NCBI RefSeq assembly: GCF_000717185.1
Contig: NZ_JNYE01000025.1
Coordinates: 62,001-126,000 of the forward strand
Reading direction: 5' to 3'
DNA length: 64,000 bases
Source: Kitasatospora phosalacinea
GTDB lineage: Bacteria > Actinomycetota > Actinomycetes > Streptomycetales > Streptomycetaceae
In this document: piece after piece, positions 58,111 to 64,000 of the stretch
How the letters are laid out: every line of letters starts with the position of its first letter
How positions within the stretch are numbered: position 1 is the first letter of the stretch
The notes under the pieces: generated by a model
Told to the model about the DNA's origin: nothing
What the model saw: only the letters and a program-made list of their open reading frames with translations
The model's database searches: none
Made by a program: the position numbers and the translations under genes

Positions 58111-58740
58111 TCAGCCCTCCCGCACCGCACAGTGCCGCGCGCTCTCCGCGACCAGGCCGCGGAGCCGGCCGACGGCCTCCCGGTAGCGCTCCGGCGTACT
58201 GAAGTGCTCCTTGCGGGGCGGGCCGCCGATCCACTGCTGCCAGAGGCCGCCCGGGGCGAGGAACCGGGCGGCCCGGTCCGCGCCGAGCTCGGTGTCCAGG
58301 TGCAGGAGCGCGCCGAGGGCGGCCGACTGGTCGTAGAAGAGGTCCGGGCGGCGCAGGTAGCGGTCCAGGTAGTCGACCAGCAGGTCCGCGTCGGCGGGGG
58401 TGCCGAGGACGGCCAGCGCGAGCGTGTAGGCCGAGCCCGCGCAGCAGACCTCGCTGGCGAGCAACAGCTCACCGAGCCGCTCGCGGAACCCGGCCCGCCC
58501 GGCGACGGCGATCAGCCACGCCGCCGTCCTGCGCTCGCGCCACCCGCCCTCCAGCAGGACGGTCAGCTCGCCCGGGGTGATCGCGGCGGCGTCCCTCCCC
58601 AACTCCCGCAGGAACGCTTCGCGTTCGGTCGCGTCCCGGCGCAGGAGGCCGCCGCCCAGCTTGAGGTACCGGCGGCCGGGCACCACGTAGCGGCGGACCA
58701 GGTCCCTCAACTCGGGATCGTTCTCGTCAGGTTGGCGCAC
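58111..58740 (-). CDS. DUF6000-like hypothetical protein
   Basis: 209-aa helical protein. LRDLVRRYVVPGRRYLKLGGGLL, WRERRTAAWLIAVAGRAGFRERLGELLLASEV and DQSAALGALLHLD resemble a streptomycete family I recall as DUF6000 (HEAT-like). I prefer the GTG at 58740, which lies 7 nt after CAGGAT (leaderless geometry); a GTG at 58764 would add 8 residues. Function unknown. Confidence 0.65.
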   Translation of the reverse strand: MRQPDENDPELRDLVRRYVVPGRRYLKLGGGLLRRDATEREAFLRELGRDAAAITPGELTVLLEGGWRERRTAAWLIAVAGRAGFRERLGELLLASEVCCAGSAYTLALAVLGTPADADLLVDYLDRYLRRPDLFYDQSAALGALLHLDTELGADRAARFLAPGGLWQQWIGGPPRKEHFSTPERYREAVGRLRGLVAESARHCAVREG

Positions 58741-58987
58741 GCCCGCATCCTGCCAGGTGCGCACCGCCCCGCCCGGCGCTTTTCCGGGCGCCCGGCCCCG
58801 GCGCCCGCCCGCGCCGGGCTACCCCGGGCACTGGTCGCCGAGCGCCCGCAGGCCGTCGGCCGACCGGACACGGGTGGCACCCGACCGCACGGTCCGGCGC
58901 GACGGCCTCCGAGCGGCGCAGCAGCTCGGCGGCCGCGCGCAGTTCGTCGAGCGGGACGCGCGGCGGGTCCGCGGCCCCGGGCGTCAC
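58727..58987 (-). CDS. Possible small ORF coupled to the acetyltransferase gene
   Basis: Starts at a GTG overlapping the acetyltransferase stop (GTGA) and runs 86 codons, opening VTPGAADPPRVPLDELRAAA. The first third looks protein-like and the rest is low complexity; its end overlaps the next gene start. It may be a frameshifted remnant, since another frame gives a better-looking continuation (SADGLRALGDQCPG). Confidence 0.3.
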   Translation of the reverse strand: MTPGAADPPRVPLDELRAAAELLRRSEAVAPDRAVGCHPCPVGRRPAGARRPVPGVARRGRAPGPGARKSAGRGGAHLAGCGRAPT

Positions 58988-59427
58988 GGGGTGGGCCGGG
59001 CGGCGCCGTCCAGCGGCTTGGTCCAGCGGCGCCACTGGTCCTCGCGGCCGTAGCCCGCGGCCTTCCAGGCGGAGCGGCCGAGTTCGTTGTCCTCCAGCAC
59101 CATCGCGTCGGCCCGGCGGCCCCCGGCCGCGGCGAAGCGGGCGTGCGCGGCGTCCAGCAGGGCGGTGCCGATGCCGCGGCGGCGGGCGGCCGGGTGGACG
59201 GCGAGGCGGTAGAGGTGGCAGCGCCAGCCGTCCCAGCCCGCGATGACGGTGCCGAGGAGCGCGCCCTCGTGCTCGGCCAGGATCAGCGCCTGCGGGTCGC
59301 GCTCCAGCAGCCGGGCCACGCCCGCCCGGTCGTCGCTGATGCTGGTGCCCTCGGCAGACTCGGCCCAGAAGGCCAGCACCGCGTCGATGTCGGCGGGGCG
59401 CGCGGCGCGCAGTTCGTACTCGTTCAT
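58984..59427 (-). CDS. GNAT-family N-acetyltransferase
   Basis: 147-aa acetyltransferase with the compact fold: YRLAVHPAARRRGIGTALLDAA is the acetyl-CoA-binding motif A, and VLEDNELGRSAWKAAGYGRE the motif B end. Typical of general GNATs acting on small molecules or proteins; no substrate can be inferred. ATG at 59427. The preceding region on the top strand begins the secreted-protein array. Confidence 0.88.
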   Translation of the reverse strand: MNEYELRAARPADIDAVLAFWAESAEGTSISDDRAGVARLLERDPQALILAEHEGALLGTVIAGWDGWRCHLYRLAVHPAARRRGIGTALLDAAHARFAAAGGRRADAMVLEDNELGRSAWKAAGYGREDQWRRWTKPLDGAARPTP

Positions 59428-59512
59428 GCGTCCGTTCCTACCAGGCCGGCCGGGAACACCGCCAACGGTTTGCCCGGGCCCCTTGACCGCACCGGGCCCG
59501 GCCCACGAGGGC

Positions 59513-59722
59513 GTGGCCCGCTCCCCCGCACCCGCTCCCCGCGCCGCCGGGGCCCGCCGTACGGTCGGCGCCCTCGCCGCGGCCGCGCTGGCCTCCGCGG
59601 CCCTGCCGACCGCCCAGCTGGTCCTGGACCCGCGCCTCGACCCGGCGCCGTGGATCTGGCAGTGCGGGCCCGGCACCCCGAGCAGCGCCCCGACCTGCAG
59701 CCGCACCCCGACCGGTTTCTGA
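59513..59722 (+). pseudogene. Truncated member of the secreted carbohydrate-binding family
   Basis: A GTG-started 69-codon ORF with a signal-like hydrophobic stretch (TVGALAAAALASAALPTA) and then LVLDPRLDPAPWIWQC, which aligns with the start of the mature domain in the next gene (VDVVPDSRFAAFPPVWNC). It stops soon after in an SSAPTCSRTPTGF tail. Its upstream DNA (CTTGACC..., ACGAGGGCGTGGCCCGCTCC) resembles the leaders of the two intact copies. Probably a decayed first copy of a tandem array; a functional short peptide is possible. Confidence 0.6.
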
Positions 59723-59740
59723 TGTCCCGTCAACTCCGTG

Positions 59741-59835
59741 CGCCCGCCGCCCTTGACGCGGTGGGCGCAGCCCGCGAGGGTGTGGCGCACTCCCTCGCAC
59801 CGCTTCCATCGACCGACCGCACTCCTGGAGATGGC
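59741..59835 (+). promoter_or_regulatory. Duplicated promoter region, copy A
   Basis: CCCTTGACGCG, about 20 bp, then GGTGTGGCGCACTCCCTCG and CACCGCT. The same order and sequence recur before the next gene at 60680-60735, so promoter and leader were duplicated with the genes. TTGACG is the likely -35. Confidence 0.6.
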
Positions 59836-60618
59836 ATGCGTGCACCCCTGTCCCGCCACCCTGGCCGCCCCGGCCACCGCCACGCCCCCGACGGGCGGCC
59901 GCCGTGGGCCGCGTTCGGCTCCTTCGTCCTGGCCGCCGCGGCCACCCTCGGCCTCGGCGGTCCCGCGGCCGCCGAACTGCCGACGACCGGGCTGCCGACG
60001 GTGGACGTGGTGCCCGACAGCCGGTTCGCCGCGTTCCCCCCGGTCTGGAACTGCTCGTCGCACTCGGGCTTCGTCTCCTGGCAGGACCAGCACTGGGTGG
60101 ACGGCCGACCCACCGCCGACGACTTCGCCGAGTGCACCGTGCAGGTGGCCGTCCAGCCGAACTCCACGTACGCGCTGAGCGCGAGCGTGCGCGGACCGTA
60201 CGTCTTCGTCGGCACCCGGGGCACCGACACCGGCGGCGAGACGGTCATGGCCTGGTCGAACGACCCGGAGTGGAACGGCCTGACCGCCGAGGTCAGCACC
60301 GGCCCGCACACCACCTCGCTGACGGTGTACTTCCACGGCTGGTACGGCCAGGAGTGGTACGAGGTCCGGCAGGTCTCCCTGGTCGGCCCCGGCCACCCCC
60401 GCTCCTCCCCCGCGACCCCGTGCGCCAGCCAGAGCAGCGCCGGCCCGAGCAGCGCGGCACCGGCCTCGACGCCCGGCACGGCACGGCCCCCGCAACCGGC
60501 CGCCACCCCCAGCCCGGGCAGCACCGAGAACGACACCTGGCCGCCGAACACCGCGTGGCCCAGCCCCGATCCCAGCCCCGACACCAGCCCGCCCCGCTCC
60601 TGCCCCGCCGGGTCCTGA
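59836..60618 (+). CDS. Secreted carbohydrate-binding-like protein, copy A
   Basis: 260 aa. Signal peptide (SFVLAAAATLGLGGPAAA), then one beta-sandwich domain of about 120 residues: PNSTYALSASVRGPYVFVGT and TTSLTVYFHGWYGQEWYEVRQVSL closely resemble the carbohydrate-binding modules at the N-termini of streptomycete chitinases. A Pro/Ser-rich tail without catalytic domain follows. It may bind polysaccharide on its own. GGAG precedes the ATG at 59836. A classical terminator follows. Confidence 0.75.
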   Translation: MRAPLSRHPGRPGHRHAPDGRPPWAAFGSFVLAAAATLGLGGPAAAELPTTGLPTVDVVPDSRFAAFPPVWNCSSHSGFVSWQDQHWVDGRPTADDFAECTVQVAVQPNSTYALSASVRGPYVFVGTRGTDTGGETVMAWSNDPEWNGLTAEVSTGPHTTSLTVYFHGWYGQEWYEVRQVSLVGPGHPRSSPATPCASQSSAGPSSAAPASTPGTARPPQPAATPSPGSTENDTWPPNTAWPSPDPSPDTSPPRSCPAGS

Positions 60619-60632
60619 CCGTTCGTCAACTT

Positions 60633-60674
60633 CCGTTCCCGCCCGCCGCCGTCGGCGGGCGGGAACGGATTTTG
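60633..60674 (+). terminator. Intrinsic terminator with T tract
   Basis: Perfect 16-bp stem (60633-60648 with 60653-60668), 4-nt loop CCGT, followed by ATTTTG. The clearest factor-independent terminator in the window, between copies A and B. Confidence 0.9.
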
Positions 60675-60765
60675 CCCGCCCTTGACGCGCACCCGCGGCA
60701 TCCCCCATGGTGTGGTCCACTCCCTCGCACCGCTGCCCCTTCCACCGCCCCCACCCGGAGCCGGC
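60672..60765 (+). promoter_or_regulatory. Duplicated promoter region, copy B
   Basis: TTTGCCCGCCCTTGACGCG, then GGTGTGGTCCACTCCCTCG and CACCGCT, parallel to copy A; the small dyad GTGG-T-CCAC is present here only. Confidence 0.6.
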
Positions 60766-61638
60766 ATGCGTGCACCCGTGTCCCACCGCCACCACCACCG
60801 CCACCGCGAGCGCGCCCCGCTCGGCGCCCTCGCCTCGTTCGCGCTGCTGACCGCCACCGCGGGCTTCGCCCTGCTCGGCACCGGCAGCGCCGCGGCCACC
60901 CAGGAGGCCGTCCGGGACGGCTCGTTCCTGCGGCCGCTCACCGACAACTGGACCTGCGACGGCGACGTCCGCCGCCTGGCGCAGGGCGTCGAGGGCCGCC
61001 CGGGCGGGTTCGACTTCGCCGGGTGCAGCCAGCAGGTGGAGGTCCGGCCGTACACCACCTACGACCTGACGGCGGACGTCTCCGGCGCGTACGCCTTCGT
61101 CGGCGTCTCCGGGGGCGAGGTCGAGAACACCTACCTGTGGGCGAACGGGCCGGAGCAGACGGGGTTGCACACCGTGGTCCGCACCAGTGGGACGACCCGG
61201 ACGCTCACCGTGTACTTCCACGGCTGGTACGGGCAGGGGCCCTACCAGGTCCAGCGGGTGTCGCTGTACGACAGCAGCACCGGCCTGCCCGCCTGCCCGG
61301 ACATGACGGGCGCGCCGCCCAGCTCGCCGCTGCCCAGCCCGCCGCTCCCGGGCTCCGGCTCCGCGGCCGCCCTGCGGACGCCCCCGGTCAGCCCGGGGGC
61401 GAGCGCCCCGGCGAGCGCCTCGGCGAGCGCCTCGGCCAGCCCTCCGGTGGACCTGCCGGACGCCTCCCCGGGCAGCACGCCGACCGGCCCGCCCGCCCCC
61501 GGGCCGAACGTCTCCTCGCCCGGCCCGACCTGCCTGGTCCCGCCGTCGGCACCGCCGTCGGCACCGCCGTCGGCACCGTCCTCGGCCCCGCCCTCGGCGT
61601 CCGTCAGTTCGCCCGCGCCGCGGCCGACCGAGACCTGA
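60766..61638 (+). CDS. Secreted carbohydrate-binding-like protein, copy B
   Basis: 290 aa. Starts MRAPVSHRHHHRHRERAPLG like copy A (MRAPLSRHPGRPGHRH), with a signal helix, then the same domain: DNWTCDGDV, CSQQVEVRPYTTYDLTADVSG, TRTLTVYFHGWYGQGPYQVQ. A 140-residue Ser/Pro/Ala linker-like tail has SAPPSAPPSAP repeats and ends without a membrane anchor. Two cysteines of the domain (C in NWTC and FAGCSQQ) probably pair. ATG at 60766; no strong Shine-Dalgarno. Confidence 0.75.
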   Translation: MRAPVSHRHHHRHRERAPLGALASFALLTATAGFALLGTGSAAATQEAVRDGSFLRPLTDNWTCDGDVRRLAQGVEGRPGGFDFAGCSQQVEVRPYTTYDLTADVSGAYAFVGVSGGEVENTYLWANGPEQTGLHTVVRTSGTTRTLTVYFHGWYGQGPYQVQRVSLYDSSTGLPACPDMTGAPPSSPLPSPPLPGSGSAAALRTPPVSPGASAPASASASASASPPVDLPDASPGSTPTGPPAPGPNVSSPGPTCLVPPSAPPSAPPSAPSSAPPSASVSSPAPRPTET

Positions 61639-61645
61639 GCCGGTG

Positions 61646-62326
61646 TCAGCCGCGCAGCGTCCACACCGTGGTGGCCTTCTCGGCCGCGTCCTCCAGGTCG
61701 GCGGCGACCGGGACGGTGTACTCGGCGAGCGCGGCGAAGCGCCCGCGCGGCAGGTAGGCCCGCCCGGGGTCGCCGACCACCACGGTCGCGCCCCGGGCCG
61801 CGGCCCGCTCCAGGAACGGCAGGAAGCGGGCGGCCATCGAGCGCTCGTAGAACACGTCCCCGGCCAGCACCACCTCGTCCGGCGCACCGTCGCCGTCCAG
61901 CACGTCGGCGAGCTCGCCCGTCACCGCGACGCCGTTCAGCTCCGCGTTCACCGCGATCGCGGCGACCGCGTACGCGTCGATCTCCGCGGCCCGCACCGCG
62001 GCCGCGCCGCTCAGCGCCGCCGCGACGGCGACCAGGCCGGAGCCCGCCGCCAGGTCCAGCACCCGGCAGCCGCGAACCAGTTCGGGGTGGTCGAGCACGT
62101 ACCGGGCCACCGCGACCCCGCCCGCCCACGGGAACGCCCAGAACGGCGGCGGCAGCCCCTCCCGCCCGCGCGCCCGCTCGGTGGTCTCCCACAGCCCGAT
62201 CGCGTCCTGCGCCATCCGCAGCCGCACCTCCGGCACGAACGGCACCGGCCCGGGACGGGTGTGGGCCCGGACGAACTCGGCGTCGGCGGGCACGGACTGA
62301 CGCACCGCGGCGGTGTTGTTCCCCAT
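61646..62326 (-). CDS. Class I SAM-dependent methyltransferase, METTL/ETFKMT-like
   Basis: 226 aa. VLDLAAGSGLVAVAAALSGA is the SAM-binding motif I, EIDAYAVAAIAVNAELN the post-I acidic loop, and DVFYERSMAARFLPFLE the motif seen in protein-lysine or nicotinamide N-methyltransferase relatives. PPFWAFPWAGG upstream is typical of this subgroup. A protein lysine or small molecule is the probable acceptor. ATG at 62326 with GGGGG. Ends 7 bp from the convergent secreted-protein gene. Confidence 0.85.
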   Translation of the reverse strand: MGNNTAAVRQSVPADAEFVRAHTRPGPVPFVPEVRLRMAQDAIGLWETTERARGREGLPPPFWAFPWAGGVAVARYVLDHPELVRGCRVLDLAAGSGLVAVAAALSGAAAVRAAEIDAYAVAAIAVNAELNGVAVTGELADVLDGDGAPDEVVLAGDVFYERSMAARFLPFLERAAARGATVVVGDPGRAYLPRGRFAALAEYTVPVAADLEDAAEKATTVWTLRG

Positions 62327-62403
62327 GGCCCCCAAGCCTAGTGCCGCGGCGGGGCCCGGTGATCCGCGCGGCCGCACCGCGGCGCCACCGACGACGGGTC
62401 ACC

Positions 62404-62439
62404 CCGTGATCACGGACGACGTACCGTTTCGATACCGAA
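62404..62439. promoter_or_regulatory. Two dyads upstream of the ROK gene
   Basis: The 321-bp region 62327-62647 has no convincing gene. It contains the perfect 12-mer CCGTGATCACGG (62404-62415) and TTCG-ATAC-CGAA (62428-62439), the only AT-richer stretch. Both are operator candidates for the ROK protein or another regulator. A TACGAT box lies near 62489. Confidence 0.45.
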
Positions 62440-62647
62440 GACGTTATGAGCTGCGGAAACGCTCGCCCGGCCGCGGGCCGCGCGAGTACGATCCGGGCAG
62501 ACGCCCCGATCGCGGCACCCCACAGTGCCGGTCCGCGGGCGGCGGCTCCGCGCGGGCCCGCACCCGCCCGACCACGGCGGGAGGGGCGACACCGCGCTCC
62601 ACGGCACCGCGCGCCAGGGCAGTCGCGCGAAGCGGAAGGGCAGCGAC

Positions 62648-63802
62648 TTGACGGACCGGCTCACCGGAGGGGACTCCTCACTGCTGCGGCGCATCAACGC
62701 GGCGGTCACCCTGCGGTCGTTGCGCGACGGGCAGGCCGTCACGCTCACCCAGCTCGTCGGCGACACCGGCCTGTCCCGGCCGACCGTCGAGGGCGTGATC
62801 GAGGGGCTGCTGGAGTCCGGGCTGGTCGCCGAGGTCGAGCACGGGCAGGAGGCGGGGCGCCAACGCGGCCGCCCGGCCCGCTGGTTCCGCTTCCGCGCCG
62901 AGGCCGGGCACGTGCTGGGCATCGAGATCGGCGTCCACGACCTGCGGGTCGTCCTCGCCGACCTGGCGGGCGAGGTGCTGGCCAGCCACGCCAAGACGGT
63001 GGACGAGGCGCTGGAGGCCGAGGACCGCCTCACCCTGGTCCGGACCACCGTCGCCGAGGTGCTGCGCAAGGCCGGGGTCTCCCGCGACAGCCTGTGGGAG
63101 GTCGCCATCGGCACCCCCGGCATCGTCGACCGGGACGGCACCGTCCGGCTCGGCACCGCGATGCCCGGCTGGACCGGCCTCGACCTCGGCGCCCGGCTGC
63201 GCCGCTCCTTCCGCTGCCCCGTGGTCATCGAGAACGACGCCAACCTGGCTGCGATCGCCGAGCACTGGAAGGGCGCGGCGGTCGGCAAGGGCGACGTGGT
63301 GTTCGTGATGGCCGGGCTCAGCCCCGGCGCCGGTTCGCTGATCGGCGGGCGCCTGCACCGCGGCCACGGCGGCGCGGCGGGCGAGATCGGCGCGCTCCAC
63401 CTGCTCGGCCAACAGGCCACCCCCGAACGGCTGTTGTCCACCACCGGCAAGCCGCTCGACCCGCTGGACGAGGCCGCGGTGGCCCGCGTCCTGCGGCTCG
63501 CCCGGGAGGGCGACCAGGTCGCCCAGATCGCCATGGACCGCTTCCTGGGCCGCCTCGTCCACGACGTCACCGCGCTGGTCCTCGCCCTCGACCCGGAACT
63601 CGTCGTGGTCGGCGGCTGGGCGGCGGGCCTGGACGGCGTCCTGGAGCCGCTGCGCGAGCAGCTCGCCCGCTACACCCTGCGCGCGCCCGAGGTCGCGCTC
63701 GCCGCGCTCGGCTCCGACGTGGTCGCGATGGGCGCGCTGCGGGTCGCCCTCGACCACGTCGAGGAGCAGCTGTTCGCCGTCGACCCGCCCGCCGCCCGCT
63801 GA
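62648..63802 (+). CDS. ROK-family transcriptional regulator
   Basis: 384 aa with an N-terminal winged helix (VTLTQLVGDTGLSRPTVEGVIEGLLESGLV) and an ROK domain: VLGIEIGVHDLRVVLADLAG (phosphate loop), IGTPGIVDRDG, ENDANLAAIAEHWKG. The ROK zinc signature (C-x-C-G-x-x-G-C) is missing; the corresponding stretch is EIGALHLLGQQ. It may therefore have lost metal-dependent stability or ligand specificity. A TTG start at 62648 with GGAAGG is the best candidate. Probably a sugar-responsive regulator, target unknown. Confidence 0.85.
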   Translation: MTDRLTGGDSSLLRRINAAVTLRSLRDGQAVTLTQLVGDTGLSRPTVEGVIEGLLESGLVAEVEHGQEAGRQRGRPARWFRFRAEAGHVLGIEIGVHDLRVVLADLAGEVLASHAKTVDEALEAEDRLTLVRTTVAEVLRKAGVSRDSLWEVAIGTPGIVDRDGTVRLGTAMPGWTGLDLGARLRRSFRCPVVIENDANLAAIAEHWKGAAVGKGDVVFVMAGLSPGAGSLIGGRLHRGHGGAAGEIGALHLLGQQATPERLLSTTGKPLDPLDEAAVARVLRLAREGDQVAQIAMDRFLGRLVHDVTALVLALDPELVVVGGWAAGLDGVLEPLREQLARYTLRAPEVALAALGSDVVAMGALRVALDHVEEQLFAVDPPAAR

Positions 63803-63805
63803 CGG

Positions 63806-64000
63806 CTACAGGCAGAGCAGGTCGTACTCGCCCTTGAGCCGCCCCCGGGCGTGCGTCCGCATCCGGGCCGCGTACCGGGGGTCGTGCTTGAGCGAGTCGT
63901 AGCCGGGGCGGTCGTCGGGCGGCAGGACGCCCGCGGTCTCGGCGAGGTAGACGTCGAAGCCCGGGTACATCAGGACGGCGTACGGCAGGTCGTCGACGTC
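63806..64000 (-). CDS. C-terminal fragment of an unidentified protein (runs off window)
   Basis: The last 64 codons of a minus-strand gene, open to the window end, reading DVDDLPYAVLMYPGFDVYLA and ending GRLKGEYDLLCL. No family recognised. It converges with the ROK gene, 3 bp apart. Confidence 0.6.
   Translation of the reverse strand, partial: DVDDLPYAVLMYPGFDVYLAETAGVLPPDDRPGYDSLKHDPRYAARMRTHARGRLKGEYDLLCL

Overview
The window is 64 kb of very GC-rich, densely coding DNA. GTG and TTG starts are frequent, Shine-Dalgarno sites are GGAGG-like, and several promoters look leaderless. It carries many TetR/ArsR/ROK regulators, secreted polysaccharide hydrolases, an F420-type oxidoreductase and a long biotin synthase. 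This points to a Streptomycetaceae chromosome (Streptomyces or Kitasatospora); the species cannot be named from sequence alone. I saw no rRNA, tRNA, CRISPR array, insertion sequence or prophage.

Layout. 0-10 kb: an NmrA-type reductase, a VanZ-like membrane protein, a minus-strand reductive-pyrimidine/hydantoin operon (carbon-nitrogen hydrolase, D-hydantoinase, F420-dependent LLM oxidoreductase), a TetR, an acetyltransferase with a repeat tail, and a hypothetical gene whose 3' end has been partly duplicated. 9.7-22.9 kb: regulator-target pairs with visible operator palindromes (TetR/DUF1772, TetR/alcohol dehydrogenase, ArsR-like/MFS), a ketosynthase III, a DUF3516 helicase, an aminoglycoside phosphotransferase-like kinase, a frameshifted HEAT-repeat gene, a carboxymuconolactone decarboxylase behind a MerR-type promoter, and a cytoplasmic GH18-like protein. 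23-28 kb: secreted polysaccharide hydrolases, namely a GH87-type alpha-1,3-glucanase with damaged discoidin repeats and a GH11 xylanase with CBM2.

28-32 kb: a metal-homeostasis block (ArsR, P1B-4 ATPase, thioredoxin-fold ferredoxin, Rrf2 regulator). 33-37 kb: bioB-bioA-bioD with a translationally coupled SUKH-like gene and an 8-bp VNTR. 37-46 kb: a von Willebrand-A surface protein, a probable second NAD-dependent DNA ligase, a P-loop protein, TetR/dihydrofolate-reductase-like and dienelactone-hydrolase-like genes.

46-56.5 kb: the most coherent system. A consensus promoter is followed by a 29-codon cysteine-rich leader ORF and mutually exclusive hairpins, then a TauD-type dioxygenase, a ROK regulator, a family-5 ABC importer (lipoprotein, two permeases, fused double ATPase) and a sulfatase with no signal peptide. 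I read this as a cysteine-attenuated operon that imports sulfated or sulfonated compounds intact and removes the sulfur in the cytoplasm. 56.6-64 kb: a TetR/SDR pair sharing one operator motif, a DUF6000-like gene, an acetyltransferase, a tandem family of secreted carbohydrate-binding proteins (one truncated), a methyltransferase, another ROK protein, and a gene running off the window end.
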